A DNA stretch of 64,000 nucleotides, taken from Rhizobium sp. P38BS-XIX (GTDB lineage Bacteria > Pseudomonadota > Alphaproteobacteria > Rhizobiales > Rhizobiaceae). The DNA lies in contig NZ_JABAIJ010000006.1 of NCBI RefSeq assembly GCF_012641435.1, positions 310,001-374,000 on the forward strand, given 5' to 3'. The position numbers and the translations under genes are program-made. How positions within the stretch are numbered: position 1 is the first letter of the stretch; each line of letters begins with the position of its first letter. A model generated the notes under the pieces. It made no database searches. It was not told the DNA's origin and saw only the letters and a program-made list of their open reading frames with translations. Below, in pieces: positions 1 to 8,205 of this stretch.

Positions 1-1
1 C

Positions 2-208
2 CTGCAGCTGATGAACATTCAGCAGCTTGCCGTACCGCCCCGCGCCGCCGCTCTGGCAACGGAAGCCTATGAGCGCTATGGCCAAGGCGACCACGAGATG
101 CGCCTCAGCCTTGACGATTGCATGACCTATGCCTGCGCTCGCTATTATCGCCAGCCGCTATTGTCCAACAGCGACTGGTTCAAACAGACGGATATCGAGC
201 TGGCCTAA
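2..208 (+). CDS. VapC-like PIN-domain toxin, C-terminal part (cut by window start)
   Basis: The reading frame is open to the left edge, so only the last 68 residues are visible. The segment ERYGQGDHEMRLSLDDC followed by ACARYYRQPLL and WFKQTDIE matches the C-terminal third of VapC-type PIN ribonucleases, where the family usually reads RYGKG..GLNFGDC..YALA..PLLFKGDDF..TDI. The Asp of SLDDC sits where the last metal-binding Asp of the PIN active site is expected. In the family these proteins are toxins that cut RNA and are neutralised by a VapB antitoxin encoded just upstream, which would lie outside this window. The Gly-Asp of the usual motif is Asp-Asp here. Family assignment is fairly safe; toxicity cannot be judged from a fragment. 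Confidence 0.6.
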   Translation: MQLMNIQQLAVPPRAAALATEAYERYGQGDHEMRLSLDDCMTYACARYYRQPLLSNSDWFKQTDIELA

Positions 209-291
209 GGCTTTCTTTGTCGACACGCTCCAAAGGGAACGCCATACGCGTTTCCCCGGGATTGCGTCGGGCCGCTCAGATCCTCAAGCCC

Positions 292-597
292 TTACGGGCA
301 AAGCGAAGCCGAACCTGCTGCGAACGTGTTCGAGCGCGCGCCGACGGAGTTCGGGGCAGCAGCGCACTGCAGACGGGTGACCGAGTCACCAGCGCGGATC
401 GGGCCGGTCACCGACGGATCGGTGTTGATAGTGCCGTCCGGAAGAATTGCGTCCTTCGAATGGTCGACATAGCTGGTATCCGGCTGGAACGCTTCGACAT
501 TGACGCGCTTCGGATGATGCTTGTGAGCCTGCTCTGCCATGGCGGCGCTGGACATGCCGACGATGAGAGCGGAGATGGCGAGGGTTCTAAGCAGCAT
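292..597 (-). CDS. Small secreted protein of unknown function
   Basis: A 101-residue protein starting MLLRTLAISALIVGMSSAAMA, a clear Sec signal peptide cleaved after AMA, leaving a mature chain of about 80 residues that begins EQAHKHHPKR. The start at 597 is chosen because AGGAGG lies 7 bases upstream; an in-frame ATG further upstream (669) has no such site and would bury the signal peptide. The mature part is His- and Lys-rich at its N terminus and contains two cysteines near the C terminus, which could form a disulfide in the periplasm. I recognise no named domain. It stands alone between the toxin remnant and the MFS exporter. Confidence 0.6.
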   Translation of the reverse strand: MLLRTLAISALIVGMSSAAMAEQAHKHHPKRVNVEAFQPDTSYVDHSKDAILPDGTINTDPSVTGPIRAGDSVTRLQCAAAPNSVGARSNTFAAGSASLCP

Positions 598-700
598 GGG
601 ACTGCCTCCTATGGGAGTTGAGCAAGATTTATATGGGGACGCACGCGCCGTTTTTACACCGGCCAGCATCTCAATATCGTTAAGAATTTGAGGCTTTTGA

Positions 701-2140
701 TTAGGTCTTCACTTTATGGCGGGACACCTCTGCGCCGGCATCGTGCGGCAGGCTGATAAAACGCAATGCGGAGACGCCACCGATAAGCCCAACGACAAGG
801 AAAGCCCAGCGAAAATCGACGAGCGAAAGCGTTTCCCCACCATGAATGGTGCGAGACAGATTGAGGACGGCTGCCGCGACTGCAACACCGAGCAGCAGCG
901 AAACCTGCTGCAGCATGCTCGACAATGTCGAGGCTGAACTGCGCTGTGCGGCGTGGATATCGGCAAAGCCAAGCGTGTTCAACGCCGTGAAATTCATCGA
1001 CCGCGACAGGCCGGCGATGAATAGCAGGCAATATATCAGCAGATCGGGCGTCGACGGAGACAGGAAACCGCAGCCGGCGATGCTCGCCGACGAGACAAGG
1101 CCATTGACGACAAGGACGTTTCGAAAGCCGAAGATCCTCAGCATCTGCGTCGTGATCGCCTTCATGCCGAGGTTGCCGGCGAAGTAAAACAGCAGATAGG
1201 TGCCGGCATCGATCGCGGTGCGGCCAAAGCCGACCTGAAACAGCAGCGGGATGAGGAAGGGCGTGGCATTGATCGCGACGCGGCTCGCAGTCCCTGCCGA
1301 AAGCGTCGACATCGCGAAGGTTTGCACCTTGAAGGCGGAGAGATCGAGCAAAGGTGCGTCGACCTTCATGAAGTGCCGGGTGGCGACGACGGAGAAAACG
1401 ACGCCGGCAGCAATCAAGCCGATGCTCGGCGCCAATCCTGTCGTCCCCTGAACCACGAATTCGAGGCCGGCGAGCAGGAACGTCAGACCGACTGCGGATT
1501 GCAGGAAGCCGACGAAATCGAGCCTCGCCACCTTTTCCTCCCGCTGGTCCGGTACGAAGCGCAGGACCAGACCGAGACCGATGATGCCGATCGGGATATT
1601 GATCAGGAAATTCCAGTGCCAGCTGAGATAGGTGGTGATGAAGCTGCCAAGCACTGGGCCGATGACCGGGGCCGTCAACGCCGGCCAGGTAATCATCGAC
1701 ATCGCATGCACCAGATCGGACTTACGTGCATTTTTCAGCACGATGATGCGTCCCACCGGCGTCATCAAAGCACTGCCGACACCCTGGACGGCGCGGGCAA
1801 TGATGAATTCGGCGAGACTACCCGAAAGACCGCAAAATAGCGATGCCACGGTGAATATGGTGATCGATGCCAGGAACACGCGACGCGCGCCAAAGCGGTC
1901 ACCCGCCCACCCGGCAAGCGGCACGAAGGCGGCCATCGTCAGCAGATAGACCGTGATGCCGATGCTCATCGACACCGGCTCGACGCCGAACGTCGTCGCC
2001 ATCTGCGGCAGAGATGTGGTGACGATGGTGCCGTCCAAAATCTGCATGAAGAAGGAAACGGCCACGACCAGCGCGATGATGCGCGACTGCCGGCCGAAAC
2101 TGGTCTCGGTAGGCTCTTCTGTGGTCCTGGCAACGGTCAT
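701..2140 (-). CDS. MFS drug exporter of the DHA2 (EmrB/MdtD-like) type
   Basis: A 479-residue integral membrane protein of the 14-helix drug:H+ antiporter family. The first helix carries LDGTIVTTSLPQMA, the DHA2 motif normally read as LDxTIVNxALP, and the loop after helix 2 carries the MFS motif A as GWAGDRFGARRVF. Length and the hydrophobic profile fit EmrB/MdtD-like exporters, which expel small hydrophobic compounds using the proton gradient. There is no membrane fusion partner next to it, so it probably works alone like MdtD. Its stop lies about 100 bases from the start of the small secreted protein on the same strand. The substrate cannot be told from sequence. Confidence 0.85.
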   Translation of the reverse strand: MTVARTTEEPTETSFGRQSRIIALVVAVSFFMQILDGTIVTTSLPQMATTFGVEPVSMSIGITVYLLTMAAFVPLAGWAGDRFGARRVFLASITIFTVASLFCGLSGSLAEFIIARAVQGVGSALMTPVGRIIVLKNARKSDLVHAMSMITWPALTAPVIGPVLGSFITTYLSWHWNFLINIPIGIIGLGLVLRFVPDQREEKVARLDFVGFLQSAVGLTFLLAGLEFVVQGTTGLAPSIGLIAAGVVFSVVATRHFMKVDAPLLDLSAFKVQTFAMSTLSAGTASRVAINATPFLIPLLFQVGFGRTAIDAGTYLLFYFAGNLGMKAITTQMLRIFGFRNVLVVNGLVSSASIAGCGFLSPSTPDLLIYCLLFIAGLSRSMNFTALNTLGFADIHAAQRSSASTLSSMLQQVSLLLGVAVAAAVLNLSRTIHGGETLSLVDFRWAFLVVGLIGGVSALRFISLPHDAGAEVSRHKVKT

Positions 2141-2323
2141 GGCATGAAATTTCGGAGAAAGGCGTTCAAGGGAGGCTGCTTGCGCAGCGCAATCGTACGA
2201 TCATTGAATACGCCCATGGCATGGGATTGCAAAGCCGCAAACCTATCTCGTCGCCATCAAAAATTGCCGGAATGACATGAGTGCACGATTCCGAAGAACC
2301 ATCGGCCAGGGAGGACGCGCGCA

Positions 2324-2986
2324 TCAATCGTCGGAGTAGCGCTGCTCCCGCCAGGGGTCGCCATACATGTGATAGCCGTTTTTCTCCCAGAAGCCGGCGC
2401 GATCGGAACCGATCAGGTCGATACGGCTCAGCCACTTCGCGCTCTTCCAGAAATAGAGATGCGGCACGACAAGACGCATCGGGCCACCGTGTTCGCCAGT
2501 CAGCGGCTGCCCCTCCCAGGCCGTCGCCAGGATTGCATCCTCGGCCGCAAAATCTGAAAGCGGCAGGTTGGTGGTATAGCCGTCATAGCTCGTCAGCAGC
2601 ACATGATGTGCCTCCGGTGTCGGCATGACGAGATCAAGAAGATCGCGCGTCGAAACCCCTTCCCAGCGATTGTCGTAGCGCGACCAGGTCGTCACGCAAT
2701 GAATGTCGCTGATCCGAGTGCTTTGCTCGATGGCCTGGAAAGCCGCCCAATCCAGGCTGAGCCGCTTTTCGACAAAACCGAAAACATCGAGCCGCCAGCT
2801 TGATAGGGATATCTGCGGCTGCTCGCCGAGATCGAGTACCGGCCAGTTCTTCACCAGATGCTGCCCCGGCGGCAGCCGGTCGGTCTCCGGCCGGCTGATC
2901 CGGCCGGTCAGAAACTTGCCCTCCACCGCCCAGCGGCGCTTGGAGGTGGTGAGCTTGCTATCGGTGGGGATATGGTCGTCGCTCAT
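2324..2986 (-). CDS. Sulfite-oxidase-fold molybdopterin oxidoreductase, cytoplasmic YuiH-like
   Basis: A 220-residue protein with the oxidoreductase molybdopterin-binding fold. The motif SDIHCVTTWSRYDNRWEGV contains Cys97, the residue that ligates molybdenum in sulfite oxidases and MsrP. Further family features are TSYDGYTTNLPL and GEHGGPMRLVVPHLYFWKSAKW near the C terminus. No signal peptide or twin-arginine motif is present, unlike the periplasmic MsrP, so it should be cytoplasmic. It belongs to the short bacterial proteins lacking the dimerisation domain of plant and animal sulfite oxidases. The physiological substrate of this subgroup is, to my knowledge, not settled. It is followed 183 bases downstream by the MFS exporter on the same strand. 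Confidence 0.8.
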   Translation of the reverse strand: MSDDHIPTDSKLTTSKRRWAVEGKFLTGRISRPETDRLPPGQHLVKNWPVLDLGEQPQISLSSWRLDVFGFVEKRLSLDWAAFQAIEQSTRISDIHCVTTWSRYDNRWEGVSTRDLLDLVMPTPEAHHVLLTSYDGYTTNLPLSDFAAEDAILATAWEGQPLTGEHGGPMRLVVPHLYFWKSAKWLSRIDLIGSDRAGFWEKNGYHMYGDPWREQRYSDD

Positions 2987-3063
2987 GCAGCAATCCTCTC
3001 TGCGGCACAGAGATAGGATAACCGCACAAGGAAAGTGTCAAGCCGACTGCGATGTATAGCCGA

Positions 3064-3627
3064 CTATATTGCCGCGATCGTGATCTGGAAAAGCTGCGCC
3101 TTTCCCGAGATCGAGCATCGTGCGGCGTTAGCGTTCGAGACGAGCAGACAATCGCCCGTATCAAGCGCGAGATCATCGATTTCGGCATTGCCGCGATGGC
3201 ACAAAACAAGGGTTGTCCCCGCTCCGAAATCCGCGTCGCCCGGTCCATCGACGGAAATACGCCGCACCGAATGCGTCAACCGGCCCCTCCGTGTCATCAC
3301 GTTGAGATCGATGATCGTGCCATTGATCAGTGTCGCCGAGGTTGGTGCATCCGCCGCGAAGGGCAGCGGCTCGCTCGCCTGCGTCAGGCGCTCGGGCGCG
3401 CGTCCCTCGATGAAGAGGGTCATTCCCTCTCCATCGAGGATGGATAGCGTGCGATCGATGCCGGCAAAGACCGAGAACGGTCCATCTGTGGCAACGGTCG
3501 CCATGCTGACGCGCCAGTCGAAGTCGGCAAGCCCGGCGCCGTCGGGTGAAACGGCGATCTCCACCGTTTCACCGCCGCCGTTTTTCCAGGGCATGCGCTT
3601 GTGATCACTGGCGCGTAGCAGCTTCAT
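3064..3627 (-). CDS. hutD: HutD/Ves family protein of the histidine utilisation operon
   Basis: A 187-residue cupin-fold protein that begins MKLLRASDHKRMPWKNGGGETVEIA, the typical HutD N terminus, with later family segments SMATVATDGPFSVFAGIDR and LNVMTRRG. The ATG at 3627 comes one base after the hutU stop codon, so it is the last gene of hutI-hutH-hutU-hutD and probably translationally coupled. HutD is not one of the catabolic enzymes; in Pseudomonas it has been proposed to limit or balance Hut expression or metabolite levels. A longer frame extends upstream to 3771 but that part overlaps hutU and has no homology. Confidence 0.85.
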   Translation of the reverse strand: MKLLRASDHKRMPWKNGGGETVEIAVSPDGAGLADFDWRVSMATVATDGPFSVFAGIDRTLSILDGEGMTLFIEGRAPERLTQASEPLPFAADAPTSATLINGTIIDLNVMTRRGRLTHSVRRISVDGPGDADFGAGTTLVLCHRGNAEIDDLALDTGDCLLVSNANAARCSISGKAQLFQITIAAI

Positions 3628-3628
3628 C

Positions 3629-5314
3629 TCAGTTCCCCAGGATGCCCGGAAGGCGCAAGCCCTGCTCCTTGGCGCAATCGATGGCGATGTCGTAGCCGGC
3701 ATCGGCGTGACGCATGACGCCGGTTGCCGGGTCGTTCCAGAGAACGTTTCCGAGGCGGCGAGCCGCGTCATCCGTGCCGTCGGCGCAGATGACCATGCCC
3801 GAATGCTGGCTGAAGCCCATGCCGACGCCGCCGCCGTGGTGCAGCGACACCCAGGTGGCGCCCGACGCGGTGTTCAGCAGCGCGTTGAGCAGCGGCCAGT
3901 CGGAAACGGCATCCGATCCGTCCTTCATGGCTTCCGTTTCGCGGTTCGGCGAAGCGACCGAGCCGGAGTCGAGATGATCGCGGCCAATGACGACAGGTGC
4001 CTTCAGCTCGCCGTTCTTGACCATTTCGTTGAAGGCGAGGCCGAGGCGATGACGGTCGCCGAGACCGACCCAGCATATACGTGCCGGCAGGCCCTGGAAG
4101 GCGATGCGCTCGCGCGCCATGTCGAGCCAGTTGTGCAGGTGCTTGTTGTCCGGCAGCAGCTCCTTCACCTTGGCGTCGGTCTTGTAGATATCTTCCGGAT
4201 CGCCAGAGAGAGCAGCCCAGCGGAACGGACCGATGCCGCGGCAGAACAGCGGACGAATATAGGCCGGCACGAAGCCCGGGAAGGCGAAGGCGTTTTCGAA
4301 GCCTTCGTCCTTGGCGACCTGGCGGATGTTGTTGCCGTAGTCGAGCGTCGGAACGCCGGCATCCCAGAAGGCGACCATGGCTTCGACATGCACCTTCATC
4401 GAGGCGCGGGCGGCAGCTTCGACGGCCTTTGGATCGCTTTCGCGCTTGGCCCTGTGTTCGGCAACGGTCCAGCCGGCCGGCAGATAGCCGTTCAGCGGAT
4501 CGTGCGCGGAGGTCTGGTCGGTGACGATGTCGGGACGCGGTCCACCGGCCTTCATGCGCTGCACCAGTTCCGGGAAGATTTCGGCGGCGTTGCCGAGCAG
4601 GCCGACGGACTTGGCTTCGCCGGCCTTCGTCCACTTGTCGATCAAGGCAAGCGCTTCATCGAGCGTCTTGGCCTTCTCGTCGACATAGCGGGTGCGCAGG
4701 CGGAAATCGATGCGGGTTTCGTCGGATTCGACGGCCAGGCAGCAGGCGCCGGCCATCACGGCTGCGAGCGGCTGTGCGCCACCCATGCCGCCGAGGCCGC
4801 CAGTCAGGATCCACTTGCCCTTGAGGCTGCCGTTGTAGTGCTGGCGACCGGCTTCCACGAAGGTCTCGTAGGTGCCCTGAACGATGCCCTGTGTGCCGAT
4901 GTAGATCCACGAGCCAGCTGTCATCTGGCCGTACATGGCAAGACCCTTCTTATCCAGCTCGTTGAAGTGATCCCAGGTCGCCCAGTGCGGCACCAGATTG
5001 GAATTGGCGATGAGGACGCGCGGCGCATCCTTGTGGGTGCGGAACACGCCGACCGGCTTGCCGGACTGCACGAGCAGCGTCTCGTCTTCGTTGAGCGTCT
5101 TCAACGTCGCTGCGATACGGTCGAAATCATCCCAGGTGCGCGCAGCGCGGCCGATACCGCCATAGACGACCAGCTCGTTCGGGTTCTCGGCGACGTCCGG
5201 GTCGAGGTTGTTCATCAGCATGCGCAACGGCGCTTCGGTCAGCCAGCTCTTGGCGTTGAGCTCCGGACCACGGGGTGCGCGGATTTCGCGGATATTATGG
5301 CGTGGATTGGTCAT
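3629..5314 (-). CDS. hutU: Urocanate hydratase
   Basis: A 561-residue cytoplasmic enzyme that hydrates urocanate to 4-imidazolone-5-propionate, the second step of histidine degradation, using tightly bound NAD+. The glycine-rich stretch LTGGLGGMGGAQP is the NAD-binding loop, and the segment PARICWVGLGDRHRLGLAF carries the family's essential cysteine (Cys410 in the Pseudomonas enzyme). Length matches the family (about 555-560). The start MTNPRHNIREIRAPRG at 5314 was chosen over an in-frame extension to 5359, because that extension overlaps hutH and is unlike any urocanase. One base separates its start from the hutH stop and one base separates its stop from hutD, which shows a tight operon. Confidence 0.97.
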   Translation of the reverse strand: MTNPRHNIREIRAPRGPELNAKSWLTEAPLRMLMNNLDPDVAENPNELVVYGGIGRAARTWDDFDRIAATLKTLNEDETLLVQSGKPVGVFRTHKDAPRVLIANSNLVPHWATWDHFNELDKKGLAMYGQMTAGSWIYIGTQGIVQGTYETFVEAGRQHYNGSLKGKWILTGGLGGMGGAQPLAAVMAGACCLAVESDETRIDFRLRTRYVDEKAKTLDEALALIDKWTKAGEAKSVGLLGNAAEIFPELVQRMKAGGPRPDIVTDQTSAHDPLNGYLPAGWTVAEHRAKRESDPKAVEAAARASMKVHVEAMVAFWDAGVPTLDYGNNIRQVAKDEGFENAFAFPGFVPAYIRPLFCRGIGPFRWAALSGDPEDIYKTDAKVKELLPDNKHLHNWLDMARERIAFQGLPARICWVGLGDRHRLGLAFNEMVKNGELKAPVVIGRDHLDSGSVASPNRETEAMKDGSDAVSDWPLLNALLNTASGATWVSLHHGGGVGMGFSQHSGMVICADGTDDAARRLGNVLWNDPATGVMRHADAGYDIAIDCAKEQGLRLPGILGN

Positions 5315-5315
5315 G

Positions 5316-6851
5316 TCACATCTCCAAGGAAGGCAGGATGTCGGTTGAAATCGAGGCATTCAGTGCGCCGGAGCCAATAAGGTCTGCGGCGGATTTCAGG
5401 TCGTTTGCCATGTAGCGGTCTTCCTCCAGCGACGGCACGGCGACGCGGATGGCTGATATGGCAAGCGTCAGTTCCGGGCTGGTCGTCAGCGGCGCGCGCA
5501 GCTCGACACCCTGAGCGGCGGTCAGCGCTTCGATGCCGATGATGCCGAAGAGGTTTTCGGTCATCTGCAGAAGACGGCGCGCGCCATGGCAGGCCATGGA
5601 CACATGGTCTTCCTGGTTGGCCGACGTCGGCGTCGAATCGACCGAAGCCGGATGCGACATCTGCTTGTTTTCCGACATCAGCGCTGCCGACGTCACTTCG
5701 GCGATCATCAAGCCCGAGTTCAGGCCAGGCTTCTTGGCGAGGAAGGCCGGCAGGCCATAGCTCAGTGCGGGATCGACGAGCAACGCGATACGACGCTGGG
5801 CGATCGCGCCGATTTCACAAACGGCGATGGCGATCTGGTCGGCCGCAAAGGCGACCGGCTCTGCATGGAAATTGCCGCCGGAAATGACAGAATTGTCCGA
5901 AAGCACCAGCGGATTGTCGGTCACGGCATTGGCTTCGATTTCGAGCGTGCGGCCGACGGAGCGCAGAAGGTCGAGGCAGGCGCCATCCACTTGCGGCTGG
6001 CAGCGGATGCAATAAGGGTCCTGCACGCGCTCGTCGCCCTCTATATGGCTTTCGCGGATCACGGAGCCGGCCAGAAGGCCGCGAAGGGCAGCGGCGGTAT
6101 CGATCTGGCCCTTATGGCCACGCAGAGTGTGGATATCCGGATGGAACGGGGCGGAAGAGCCCATGGCCGCATCCGTCGACATGGCGCCGGTGATGAGAGC
6201 GGCCTGCGCGGCGCGATGGGCACGGAAGAGGCCGGCAAGCGCAAGACCGGTCGACACCTGCGTGCCGTTGATCAGCGCCAGACCTTCCTTGGCGGCGAGC
6301 ACGACCGGCTTCAAACCGGCCTTCTCGAGCGCTGCCGCGCCCGAAAGCTGTTCGCCAGCGTAGAAGGCTTCGCCATGACCCATCATGACGGCGGTCATGT
6401 GCGCGAGCGGCGCAAGATCGCCCGACGCGCCGACGGAACCCTTTTCCGGAATGAGTGGAATAACGCCCTTCTCGAGCATGCCTTCGATCAACCGCACCAG
6501 TTCCAGCCGCACGCCGGACGCACCGCGACCGAGAGAAACCAGCTTCAGCGACATGATCAAGCGAACGACGTTTTCAGGCAGCGGCTGGCCGACGCCGCAG
6601 CAATGCGACAGAATAAGGTTGCGCTGCAGCGTCGCAACATCGGCACTGTCGATCTTGATGGATGCCAGTTTGCCGAAGCCGGTGTTGATGCCATAGACCG
6701 GCGCGTTGCCGGCCGCGATTTCAGCGATGCGGGCAGCCGCCTTGGCGATACCGGCATCGAAGGAGGCATCGAGTTTGGCGGGCTCACCGGTCCAGTAGAT
6801 TGCCGCCAGTTGCTGCAGCGAAACGGAGCCGGGATGGAGAACGACGGTCAT
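5316..6851 (-). CDS. hutH: Histidine ammonia-lyase
   Basis: A 511-residue enzyme that removes ammonia from L-histidine to give urocanate, the first step of the pathway. The MIO electrophile forms from Ala142-Ser143-Gly144, seen within GSVGASGDLAPLAH, at the same numbering as in the Pseudomonas enzyme. Other family segments are YGINTGFGKLA near residue 53 and NPDQRLHE-type C-terminal regions. The start MTVVLHPGSV overlaps the hutI stop by four bases (ATGA), the expected arrangement for translational coupling. A frame extension to 6941 lies within hutI and was rejected. Confidence 0.97.
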   Translation of the reverse strand: MTVVLHPGSVSLQQLAAIYWTGEPAKLDASFDAGIAKAAARIAEIAAGNAPVYGINTGFGKLASIKIDSADVATLQRNLILSHCCGVGQPLPENVVRLIMSLKLVSLGRGASGVRLELVRLIEGMLEKGVIPLIPEKGSVGASGDLAPLAHMTAVMMGHGEAFYAGEQLSGAAALEKAGLKPVVLAAKEGLALINGTQVSTGLALAGLFRAHRAAQAALITGAMSTDAAMGSSAPFHPDIHTLRGHKGQIDTAAALRGLLAGSVIRESHIEGDERVQDPYCIRCQPQVDGACLDLLRSVGRTLEIEANAVTDNPLVLSDNSVISGGNFHAEPVAFAADQIAIAVCEIGAIAQRRIALLVDPALSYGLPAFLAKKPGLNSGLMIAEVTSAALMSENKQMSHPASVDSTPTSANQEDHVSMACHGARRLLQMTENLFGIIGIEALTAAQGVELRAPLTTSPELTLAISAIRVAVPSLEEDRYMANDLKSAADLIGSGALNASISTDILPSLEM

Positions 6852-8104
6852 CGGTGGAACCTTTTTCCCTTGAAGACATGGGCATGGAGGGGATTGAAGC
6901 CGATGCGGTAGACGAGCTCCGCCAGGCTTTCGACATCCCATATGGCAAAATCGGCAGACTTGCTGGCTTCGAGCGTGCCCGTTTCGGAGAGCAGCCCAAG
7001 GGCGCGGGCGCCTTCACGCGTCGCGCCGGCTATGCACTCTTCCACAGTCAGGCCAAACAGGGTCGCGGCCATGTTCATGGTGAGGAGCATCGAGGTCAGC
7101 GGCGACGTGCCGGGATTGCAATCGGTCGCAATCGCGATCGGCACGCCGGCATCGCGCAGCGCCTGAACCGGCGGCTTCTGCTTCTCGTGAATGGCGTAGA
7201 ACGCGCCAGGGAGCAGCACGGCCACGGTGCCGGAGGCCGCCATTGCCTTGACGCCATTCTCATCCAGATACTCGACATGGTCGGCAGACAGCGCGCCATA
7301 GGAGGCCGCAAGTTTCGCGCCGCCGAGATTGGAGAGCTGCTCCGCATGCAGCTTCATCGGAATGCCGAGGGATTTTGCAAGATCGAAGACGCGGGCGATT
7401 TCAGCCGTCGAAAAGGCAATGCCTTCGCAGAAACCATCGACGGCATCGACGAGCCCTTCGGCATGAGCCTGCTTAAGGCCCGGCAGCACGACATCGGTGA
7501 TATAGTCGCCGTTGCGACCCTTGTAGTCGGCCGGCGTGGCATGGGCACCGAGATAGGAGGTGACGACACGAACGGGGCGAACATCGGCGAGCTTGCGCGC
7601 AGCGCGCAGCATCTTCAGTTCAGATTCGATGCTGAGACCATAGCCCGACTTCACCTCGATGGTGGTGACGCCTTCGGAAAGTAGCGTATCGAGCCGCGGC
7701 AGAGCGATGGCCACAAGTTCATCGACGGCGAGCGCGCGGGTCGCGTTGACGGAGGAAACGATGCCGCCGCCGGCGCGGGCGATCTCTTCGTAGCTCGCGC
7801 CTTCCAGCCGCATCTCGAATTCGCGGGCGCGGTTGCCGCCATAGACGATATGCGTATGGCAATCGACCAGACCCGGGGTCACCCAGCGGCCTTCGAGGTC
7901 GATCGTTTCAGCACCGGACGCGTCGGGCACGTCGGCTTCATGGCCGGCAAAAACGATCCGGCCGTCCCTGGTCACGATCGCACCCTTCTCAATGATGCCA
8001 AGCCGTGCCTCGCCCTCTTTCAGGGTCGCCAGACGGAGATTGCGCCACAGCCGACTTGTCGAGCCGTTTTCCTTGCTATCTTCGGAAAAATTGTTCCCAC
8101 GCAT
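6848..8104 (-). CDS. hutI: Imidazolonepropionase
   Basis: A 418-residue amidohydrolase that opens the ring of 4-imidazolone-5-propionate to N-formimino-L-glutamate, the third step. The metal-binding DCHTHIVYGGNR motif near residue 80 and HAEQLSN-like and ATDCNPGTSP segments are typical of HutI. It is the first gene of the minus-strand operon. Two close starts are possible, 8104 (MRGNNF) and 8122 (MKGVKL); the first has AAAGG ten bases upstream and gives the usual family length, so it is preferred. The HutC-type palindrome lies 28 bases upstream of this start, placing control at the hutI-hutF divergent promoter. Confidence 0.93.
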   Translation of the reverse strand: MRGNNFSEDSKENGSTSRLWRNLRLATLKEGEARLGIIEKGAIVTRDGRIVFAGHEADVPDASGAETIDLEGRWVTPGLVDCHTHIVYGGNRAREFEMRLEGASYEEIARAGGGIVSSVNATRALAVDELVAIALPRLDTLLSEGVTTIEVKSGYGLSIESELKMLRAARKLADVRPVRVVTSYLGAHATPADYKGRNGDYITDVVLPGLKQAHAEGLVDAVDGFCEGIAFSTAEIARVFDLAKSLGIPMKLHAEQLSNLGGAKLAASYGALSADHVEYLDENGVKAMAASGTVAVLLPGAFYAIHEKQKPPVQALRDAGVPIAIATDCNPGTSPLTSMLLTMNMAATLFGLTVEECIAGATREGARALGLLSETGTLEASKSADFAIWDVESLAELVYRIGFNPLHAHVFKGKRFHR

Positions 8105-8131
8105 CAGCTTTACGCCTTTCATCGTTGGCTC

Positions 8132-8149
8132 ATAATGTATATACATAAT
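8132..8149. promoter_or_regulatory. Putative HutC operator between hutI and hutF
   Basis: The core ATGTATATACAT at 8135-8146 is a perfect 12-bp palindrome, and flanking bases extend the symmetry to 18 positions with one mismatched pair. TGTATATACA-like palindromes are the known type of site for HutC, the urocanate-responsive GntR repressor, and hutC itself is 1.4 kb downstream. The site lies in the only gap between the two divergent hut transcription units, so one repressor dimer could block both promoters. Function is inferred from symmetry and position. Confidence 0.65.
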
Positions 8150-8205
8150 AAAAAGGCTGACAAGAGGGATTTTGGACTCCGTGTCCGAAAGGAAAGGGTG
8201 AGACC

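Noticed and set aside
3707..5380. 557-codon plus-strand frame over hutU
   Set aside because: Antisense shadow of a well-conserved enzyme; the translated sequence has no family features.
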